Positions 5,538 to 10,891 of a stretch of DNA of 10,891 nt are shown here, one piece after another (position 1 is the stretch's first letter; each line of letters opens with the position of its first letter). The DNA comes from CAMBDR01 sp046597185 (GTDB lineage Bacteria > Pseudomonadota > Gammaproteobacteria > Burkholderiales > Burkholderiaceae_D): NCBI GenBank assembly GCA_046597185.1, contig JBKJLF010000854.1, positions 1 through 10,891 on the forward strand, given 5' to 3'. The notes beneath the pieces were generated by a model. The model had not been told where the DNA came from. It did not search any database and saw nothing but the letters and a program-made list of their open reading frames with translations. A program made the translations under genes and the position numbers.

Positions 5538-7401
5538 ATGAAATTTCTACAATTGAAATCGGTATTGAGTACCCTGGTTGCGGCGGGTTTGGTGAGCGCT
5601 ATGAGCCCTGCCATGGCACTCAACGCCAACACCACCTCGGTACAGATGTTTCACTGGAAATGGGATGACATCGCCAAGGAATGCACCAATTACCTCGGCC
5701 CCAAGGGTTATGGCGCGGTGCAGATTTCGCCACCCAATTCCACCGCTGTTTTGGGAAAATGGTATGACTTGTATCAACCGGTGGATTACACCAATCTCAC
5801 CAGCCGCATGGGTAACGCACAGCAATTACAGGCGATGATTAACACTTGCCATGCAGCAGGCGTGCGGGTGTATGCCGACGTGGTAGCCAACCACCTGGCC
5901 GCTGCTGGCAGCACCTCAAGTGCTGGGGTATGATTCTGGCGCACTGCGCTACCCACGTTTTAGCGGGCCGGACTTTCATTCCAATTGCACCATTCAACAA
6001 TCAGACTACAATTCCCCCAATAGCGGCGGCAACCGTAACAATGTGATGAATTGCCGTTTGGTCGGCTTACCGGACTTCAACACCAGTGCCAGCTATGTGC
6101 AGGGCGAATTAAGAAATTATTTGAATACCCTGGTGAGTATGGGTATGGATGGTTTTCGTCTGGATGCGGCCAAGCATATGGCACCGGGTGATATCAGCGG
6201 CTTTTTATCGGGCGTGACGCGTACCACCAAAGCGGGGGAGGCTTTATGGCTGACCCAGGAAATTATTCCCGATGGCAATGTCAACCGGGCAGACTATTTT
6301 GGCATTGGCGGCTTGAATGAATTCCAGTTCCCGTTTTTGATGAAAGCCATGTTCCGAAACCTGAACGGCCAAAGTATTTCGCAAGTGCGCAGCTATATGG
6401 GCACGCCCGGCAACTGGGGCGGTTCCTGGGGCTTTATCGATAGCGCCAAAGCCAGCGTGTTTGTCAATAACTGGGATACCGAGCGCGACGGCTCGTCCCT
6501 GAACGCCTCCAATAATACGGGTGCCGGCAATGACGTTACCGGCACCAAGCGCTATGATCTGGCGAATATTTTCATGCTGGCCTGGCCCTATGGCCATGTT
6601 CAGGTGCATTCCGGCTTTAAGTTCACCAACAAAGACAACGACCGCCCCAACGTCAGCCCGTTTGACGCCAACGGCAACCCGCAAATCAATGTGAACTGGG
6701 ATTTCATTCATCGCTGGAGTGATATTTCGAACATGATCGCCTTGCGCAACGTCAGCACTGGCACGGGTGTGGATAATTTTGTGGCGGGCAATGCCAATCA
6801 AATCGCCTTTAATCGCGGCAATAAAGCGTTTGTGGCGATTAATAATGATGGCGGCAGCGCCTGGAATTTGAATTACAGCACGCTACTCCCTGCAGGCACC
6901 TATTGCAATGTGGCGCATGGTGAAGCCAACGCGACAAAAACGGCCTGTAGTGCGGATTCGGTGACGGTATCTTCCACGGGTGCCATTTCGGTCAGCATTC
7001 CCGCCAATAATGGTGGCACCGTGCCAGCGGTTGCACTGCATATTAACCAAAAACTGGGCAGCGTTCCCCCGGTTTGCACCACATCGGTTAAATTTCGGGT
7101 TGCCAACGCCGCCACCGTGGCCGGGCAAAGTGTGTATGTGGCGGGCAACCGTGCCGAATTGGGTAACTGGACGCCAACCAGCGCCAATAAACTGACGGCG
7201 GAAGCCACCACCAGCAATGCGGCCTGGTCGCGCACCTTCACCCTGCCGGCAGCGACTGCGATTCAATTCAAGTTTATGAAGAGCGGTGCAGTCGCCAATG
7301 TGTGGGAACGCAATCAAGCCACGGCCAGCACCAATCGTGAAATCACCACCGGTGCTTGCGGCACCAGCAAAACGGTGGACGTCGGTAGTTTCGCATTCTA
7401 A
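5538..7401 (+). pseudogene. Secreted GH13 alpha-amylase with CBM20, frameshifted
   Basis: One alpha-amylase gene read in two frames: 5538-5933 in the first and from about 5920 to 7401 in the second. Removing one G from the run at 5925-5928 joins them into 620 residues with no lost homology (SSAG then YDSGALRYP). Parts in order, in joined numbering: a signal peptide with likely cleavage after AMA (about residue 27); GH13 region I DVVANH (114-119); region II GFRLDAAKH with Arg207 and nucleophile Asp209; region III TQEII with acid Glu241; region IV FVNNWDTERDG with Asp313; a C-terminal beta domain; and a CBM20 starch-binding domain from about residue 514 (VYVAGNRAELGNW, KFMKSGAVANVWERN). It would hydrolyse alpha-1,4-glucan outside the cell. 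As written, the product stops at 131 residues, before the catalytic Asp. A sequencing error is as likely as a real mutation. Region IV has Trp where His is usual. Confidence 0.88.
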
Positions 7402-7434
7402 GCTCGCGTCAAACACTTGCAAACAGACAAGCCA

Positions 7435-7456
7435 AGCCGGGCAGCCATGCCCGGCT
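7435..7456 (+). terminator. Perfect hairpin after the amylase gene
   Basis: AGCCGGGCA (7435-7443) and TGCCCGGCT (7448-7456) are exact reverse complements around a four-base GCCA loop, a very stable 9-bp GC-rich stem 34 bp after the amylase stop. No T-run follows, so termination would be non-canonical, or the hairpin protects the mRNA 3' end. Confidence 0.45.
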
Positions 7457-7576
7457 GGTGCGCCGAATTGCCCCCACATCTGCCAACAAGATGCCGTCAG
7501 GCAAGCCCATTGCGGCAAACAACAAACAAAATTTGGTATTTATCACGAATCGCCAATGAGAAACGCTGCTTTGTTC

Positions 7577-7582
7577 TATAAT
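7577..7582 (+). promoter_or_regulatory. Candidate -10 box for serC-serA
   Basis: A perfect TATAAT lies 39 bp before the serC ATG. The hexamer 17 bp upstream (CAATGA, 7554-7559) is a poor -35, so either an activator helps or the promoter is weak. The start site would be near 7589, next to a run of seven T at 7591-7597. Confidence 0.45.
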
Positions 7583-7620
7583 TCAGACTGTTTTTTTCTT
7601 CCTTGAGAGCAAATACCATC

Positions 7621-8736
7621 ATGAAACCAACCGTAAAACCCAGCAGCCCCAATTTTTCTTCTGGCCCTTGCAAAAAGCGGCCTGGTTATGACGTTGCCAG
7701 TCTCAACCTGTCCGCCTTGGGCCGTTCGCACCGCTCGGCACTGGGCAAGAGCGAACTGGGCTTGGCCTGTAGTGAAACCGCGCGCATTCTCGGCTTGCCC
7801 GAGGGTTATTTAGTGGGTGTGGTGGCCGGTTCCGATACTGGCGCGGTGGAAATGGCGATGTGGTCCTTGCTGGGCGCGCGCGGGGTGGATGTGCTGGCCT
7901 GGGAATCGTTTGGTTCGGGCTGGGTTACCGATGTCGTAAAGCAATTAAAACTGGAAAACGTCACTACCCTGAAAGCCGATTACGGCGATATCGTCGATTT
8001 ATCCAAGGTTAATTTCGACAATGATGTGGTCTTTACCTGGAATGGCACTACCTCCGGCGTGAAAGTACCGAATGGTGACTGGATTGCTGCCGACCGCGCT
8101 GGCTTGACCATTTGCGACGCCACCTCGGCCGTGTTCGCCATGGCCTTGCCGTGGGAAAAGTTGGATGTGATCACCTATTCCTGGCAAAAAGTGTTGGGCG
8201 GCGAAGGCGCGCACGGCATGCTCATCTTAAGCCCACGCGCCGTGGCGCGACTGGAGAGCTATACCCCACCTTGGCCGATGCCCAAATTATTCCGCATGAC
8301 CAAGGGCGGCAAACTGATCGATGGCATTTTCAAGGGTGCCACCATCAACACGCCTTCCATGCTGTGCGTGGCAGACTACCTGGATGCATTGCAGTGGGTG
8401 GAGAGCATCGGCGGCGTGGCCACCACCATGGCGCGTAGCGAAGCGAATTTACAAGTGATTGCCAATTTCGTGGCCACCAATGACTGGATTGACTTTTTGG
8501 CCAAAGACCCGGCCACCGTTTCCAACACCAGCGTGTGCATGACTTTGAAATTATCTGACGATCAAGTCAAGCAATTCACCAAAGTATTGGATAAGGAAGG
8601 CGTGGCCTATGATATTGGCTCGTATGTGGATGCGCCTGCCGGGATCAGGATCTGGTGTGGCGCGACCGTGGAAACGGCTGATCTGGAAGCCTTGCTGCCC
8701 TGGCTGACATGGGCATACACACAGGTTACCCAATAA
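7621..8736 (+). CDS. serC: Phosphoserine aminotransferase
   Basis: A 371-aa pyridoxal-phosphate enzyme converting 3-phosphohydroxypyruvate and glutamate to phosphoserine and 2-oxoglutarate, the second step of cytoplasmic serine synthesis. It begins PNFSSGPCKKRPGYD, the usual N-terminal substrate loop, and has SALGRSHRS, then VVAGSDTGAVEMAMWSLLG, the FTWNGTTSGVKVP segment, the Asp of CDATSA, and the PLP lysine Lys190 in SWQKVLGGEGAHG. Length and motifs fit the SerC variant of Methanosarcina and alphaproteobacteria more than the enterobacterial type. I chose the ATG at 7621; GAGAG lies a little far upstream (7605-7609). A TTG at 7603 in the same frame is less likely. serA follows after 48 bp in the same direction, completing two linked steps. 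Confidence 0.93.
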   Translation: MKPTVKPSSPNFSSGPCKKRPGYDVASLNLSALGRSHRSALGKSELGLACSETARILGLPEGYLVGVVAGSDTGAVEMAMWSLLGARGVDVLAWESFGSGWVTDVVKQLKLENVTTLKADYGDIVDLSKVNFDNDVVFTWNGTTSGVKVPNGDWIAADRAGLTICDATSAVFAMALPWEKLDVITYSWQKVLGGEGAHGMLILSPRAVARLESYTPPWPMPKLFRMTKGGKLIDGIFKGATINTPSMLCVADYLDALQWVESIGGVATTMARSEANLQVIANFVATNDWIDFLAKDPATVSNTSVCMTLKLSDDQVKQFTKVLDKEGVAYDIGSYVDAPAGIRIWCGATVETADLEALLPWLTWAYTQVTQ

Positions 8737-8784
8737 TCCCCCCTCATTTATTCATTGATTTGAATGCATTTGAAAGCGAACACC

Positions 8785-9957
8785 ATGTACAAGATTAAGA
8801 CATACAATCAAATTTCATCCAAAGGCCTGGATCGTTTTCCCGCTGCCAGCTATCAGGTGGGTGCTGAGGTTGAACAAGCCGACGCCATCTTGCTGCGCAG
8901 TCAAAAGTTGCAAGGGGTGGATATTGCTTCCAGCGTGAAAGCCGTCGCGCGGGCGGGCGCGGGTGTGAACAATGTGCCCGTAGCCGAATACAGCCGGCAT
9001 GGCATTGTGGTCTTCAACACCCCCGGTGCCAATGCGAATGCGGTAAAAGAACTGGTGTTGGCGGGCATGATACTGGGCGCACGCGGCATTTTGCCGGGCA
9101 TGGCGTATGTGCAATCGCTGACCGCCATGACTGATGCGGGTGAGATGTCCAAATTACTGGAAAACGAAAAAGCCCGTTTTGCCGGCACCGAGTTGGCAGG
9201 CAAAACCTTGGGTATTGTTGGGCTGGGTGCAATTGGCTCCATGGTGGCGGATATGGCGTTGGCGCTGGGCATGAATGTAATTGGTTTCGACCCGGCTTTA
9301 TCGGTGGATGCCGCCTGGCGCTTGCCCAATAAGGTCGCGAAAATGGAAAACCTGAACGCCTTGTTGGCGCGCTCGGACTATGTAACCCTGCACGTACCCG
9401 CAATAGACGCAACCCGCCACCTGATCAAGGATGAAACCTTGGCCGTCATCAAGGAAGGCGCAATTTTGCTGAACTTTGCACGCGATGCGATTGTTGATTC
9501 TGAGGCGGTGGTACGTAGCCTGGAAACGGGCAAATTGGCCAAATACGTGTGTGACTTCCCCGAGCCGCTCTTGCTGGGCCGCAGCGACGTGGTCGCCATG
9601 CCGCATATTGGTGCCAGCACGGCGGAATCGGAAGAAAACTGCGCCGTCATGGCCGCCAATCAATTGATGGATTACCTGGAAAACGGCAATATCGTCAACG
9701 CGGTCAACTTCCCGGCGGTCAGCATGGCACGCGCGCCCGGTGCTACCCGCATCGCCTTTAGCAATGACAATGTGGCGGGTGTGTTGGGCCATGTATTGTC
9801 GGTGCTGGCGGCACAAAAGGTTAACGTGATCGACATGATCAATAAAAGCCGGGGTGAGTTGGCTTACAATTTGATCGATGTGGATGGCGTGCCGTCAAAT
9901 GAGGTGATTAGCGGCATCAAGCAGGTCGCCAATGTGATTGCAGTGCGGGTGATTTAA
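8785..9957 (+). CDS. serA: D-3-phosphoglycerate dehydrogenase
   Basis: A 390-aa NAD-dependent enzyme that oxidises 3-phosphoglycerate to 3-phosphohydroxypyruvate, the entry step of serine synthesis and the source of the SerC substrate. The substrate domain holds AVARAGAGVNNVP and GIVVFNTPGANANAVKEL; the nucleotide domain has GLGAIG (146-151) and the acidic FDP after the next strand. The catalytic triad of the family is present: Arg233 in NFARDAIVD, Glu260 in FPEP, His274 in MPHIGAST. Residues from about 318 form a C-terminal ACT domain (VLGHVLSVLAAQKVNVIDM), which in this family often mediates serine feedback. I prefer the ATG at 8785 (MYKIKTYN) over an in-frame ATG at 8764, as family members begin near this point. 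It likely shares a transcript with serC. Confidence 0.93.
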   Translation: MYKIKTYNQISSKGLDRFPAASYQVGAEVEQADAILLRSQKLQGVDIASSVKAVARAGAGVNNVPVAEYSRHGIVVFNTPGANANAVKELVLAGMILGARGILPGMAYVQSLTAMTDAGEMSKLLENEKARFAGTELAGKTLGIVGLGAIGSMVADMALALGMNVIGFDPALSVDAAWRLPNKVAKMENLNALLARSDYVTLHVPAIDATRHLIKDETLAVIKEGAILLNFARDAIVDSEAVVRSLETGKLAKYVCDFPEPLLLGRSDVVAMPHIGASTAESEENCAVMAANQLMDYLENGNIVNAVNFPAVSMARAPGATRIAFSNDNVAGVLGHVLSVLAAQKVNVIDMINKSRGELAYNLIDVDGVPSNEVISGIKQVANVIAVRVI

Positions 9958-10001
9958 TTGGCGCTGCATGGCAAGAGAATGGAATGGAGGGTATAAGTAT
10001 C

Positions 10002-10163
10002 GTGACACAACTGCGTGAAATATCTTCCGTCCAACAGGTAGCCGGCGAGCCTGATATCGGGCAAATCCTGCATCTGCTGGCAAGCGAGGGCGCAGCGCTT
10101 GCGCCCGACATCATCGCCTTCCTGACTGACAAAATCCACGCTTATCAGGCTGGGACAACATAA
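10002..10163 (+). CDS. Hypothetical small protein, 53 aa
   Basis: A short frame 44 bp after serA and 31 bp before the nucleotidyltransferase, all on one strand. I chose the GTG at 10002 because GGAGGG (9986-9991) lies ten bases upstream; an in-frame ATG at 9984 would give 59 residues, with a weaker AAGAGA site. The sequence runs VTQLREISSVQQVAGEPDIG, then an Ile/Leu-rich helix QILHLLASEG, ALAPDIIAFLTDKIHAY, and ends AGTT. It looks like a small two- or three-helix soluble protein with no signal peptide, membrane segment or metal motif. I recognise no family. Its place suggests cotranscription with serCA or with the downstream enzyme. Confidence 0.5.
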   Translation: MTQLREISSVQQVAGEPDIGQILHLLASEGAALAPDIIAFLTDKIHAYQAGTT

Positions 10164-10194
10164 ACCCATTTTGGGGCGTGAGGAAAACAATCTT

Positions 10195-10891
10195 ATGGGT
10201 GGAAACGCATTAAGTGTGGCATCGGTGCGCTTATCGGCAGCGCGTTACCACCTGCTGGAGCGCAAAATTCTTGCGCTGTTGGCACAGCACTTTCCGCAGC
10301 GGCGGATTGAAGCAGTGCTGGCGTTTGCTGGCAAGCCCGATTTTGGCGATATGGATTTTCTGATTGAAGGGGGTGTCGTGGGCGGGGGCGGGTGCGGGGG
10401 CGATTACGACGCCAGCGCCATCGCGCAGGTTTTGCAGGCCACCGAAATCGTTAAAAATGGCACTGTAACCAGCATCGGCGTGCGGGTTGATGATATTGTT
10501 GATGATGATGGCGATGCCGGGGTGTTTCAAGTCGATTTAATCGAAACCGCGCCCAGTTCGTTCGACTTTGCCACACGCTATTTCAGTTTTAATGATATGG
10601 GTAATTTGCTGGGCCGAATTGCCCATAAATTCGGGGCCAAGTTTGGCCACCTCGGCTTGCTGTACCCGCTGCGCGATAGCACTGACAGCCACCATCTGTT
10701 GGAAGAACTGGTCATCACCACCGATTTTGCCGTGGCCCTGGGGCTACTGGGTTATGACGCTGCGCGCTATGAAGCGATGCGCAACCAGGGGGGGTTTCAA
10801 AGTTTGCTCGATATTTTTCAATTCGTCGCCAGCTCGCCCTTTGTTAACCGGGATATTTATTTGCTGGAAAACCGCAATCACAAATCACGCA
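10195..10891 (+). CDS. GGNAL-type nucleotidyltransferase, 5' part (runs off window)
   Basis: The first 232 codons of a gene continuing past the right edge. It starts MGGNALSVASVRLSAARYHL and has FGDMDFLIE with an Asp-x-Asp pair (Asp52, Asp54), and a later strand VFQVDLIE whose Asp114 would be the third metal ligand. This Gly-Gly plus three-carboxylate pattern is that of the DNA polymerase beta nucleotidyltransferase superfamily. After it come YFSFNDMGNLLGRIAHKFG, GLLYPLRD, DIFQFVASSPFVN and IYLLENRNHKSR, which I recognise from a poorly studied group of similar proteins in phages, large viruses, fungi and some bacteria. Substrate and role are unknown. Residues 59-69 are almost all Gly from a G-rich DNA tract, apparently an insertion relative to the family. 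The ATG at 10195 is preceded by GTGAGGAAAA about 10 bases upstream. Confidence 0.75.
   Translation, partial: MGGNALSVASVRLSAARYHLLERKILALLAQHFPQRRIEAVLAFAGKPDFGDMDFLIEGGVVGGGGCGGDYDASAIAQVLQATEIVKNGTVTSIGVRVDDIVDDDGDAGVFQVDLIETAPSSFDFATRYFSFNDMGNLLGRIAHKFGAKFGHLGLLYPLRDSTDSHHLLEELVITTDFAVALGLLGYDAARYEAMRNQGGFQSLLDIFQFVASSPFVNRDIYLLENRNHKSR

Noticed and set aside
5920..5933. Programmed frameshifting in the amylase
   Set aside because: No slippery heptamer, stimulatory stem or upstream ribosome-like site is evident; a one-G change explains the split more simply.
6244..6801. 185-codon minus-strand frame inside the amylase
   Set aside because: It lies opposite strongly conserved GH13 coding sequence and has no recognisable motif or ribosome site.
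6883..7518. 211-codon minus-strand frame across the amylase 3' end
   Set aside because: It is opposite the CBM20 domain; length follows from codon bias of the real gene and the protein shows no family features.
1..10891. CRISPR array, tRNA, rRNA, insertion sequence or attachment site
   Set aside because: No spaced repeats, cloverleaf-like segments, transposase motifs or terminal inverted repeats were seen by eye on either strand.

Overview
The window looks like one stretch of a free-living Proteobacterium chromosome. Base composition is moderately GC-rich, with AT-rich intergenic gaps. The genes are typical of a heterotroph with an extracellular starch-degrading enzyme and a quinone-cofactor amino-acid oxidase. 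A beta- or gammaproteobacterium is my best guess from protein style alone, and this is weak. No rRNA, tRNA, CRISPR array, insertion sequence or prophage module is visible.

Layout. (1) 3-1873, plus strand: the 3' end of a LodA-like oxidase gene, carrying the Cys and Trp expected to form cysteine tryptophylquinone, followed after 14 bp by its flavoprotein partner lodB. (2) About 1922-5076, minus strand: read in transcription order, an esterase with an N-terminal glycogen-binding-like domain, an AraC-type regulator overlapping it by 8 bp, a TIR-domain fragment that lacks its N-terminal part, a 123-aa protein of unknown function, and a possible 18-aa hydrophobic peptide. (3) 5077-5537: an AT-rich divergent promoter region. 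(4) 5538-7401, plus strand: a secreted GH13 alpha-amylase with a C-terminal CBM20 starch-binding domain, split by a one-base frameshift at a four-G run. (5) 7621-9957, plus strand: serC and serA, two successive steps of the phosphorylated serine pathway. (6) 10002-10891, plus strand: a 53-aa unknown protein, then the first 232 codons of a GGNAL-type nucleotidyltransferase that runs off the window. It carries an unusual glycine-rich, G-run insertion just after its Asp-x-Asp motif.

How they fit together. LodA and LodB are a known functional pair in which the flavoprotein is needed to mature the quinone cofactor of the oxidase. SerA oxidises 3-phosphoglycerate and SerC transaminates the product, so their adjacency is expected. 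The esterase/AraC pair diverges from the amylase, which suggests but does not prove shared control of a carbohydrate-related function. The least explained parts are the small unknown gene plus nucleotidyltransferase after serA, the truncated TIR gene, and the tiny hydrophobic ORF with a strong ribosome-binding site. I see no clearly new multi-gene system; the serCA-downstream pair is the best place to look.
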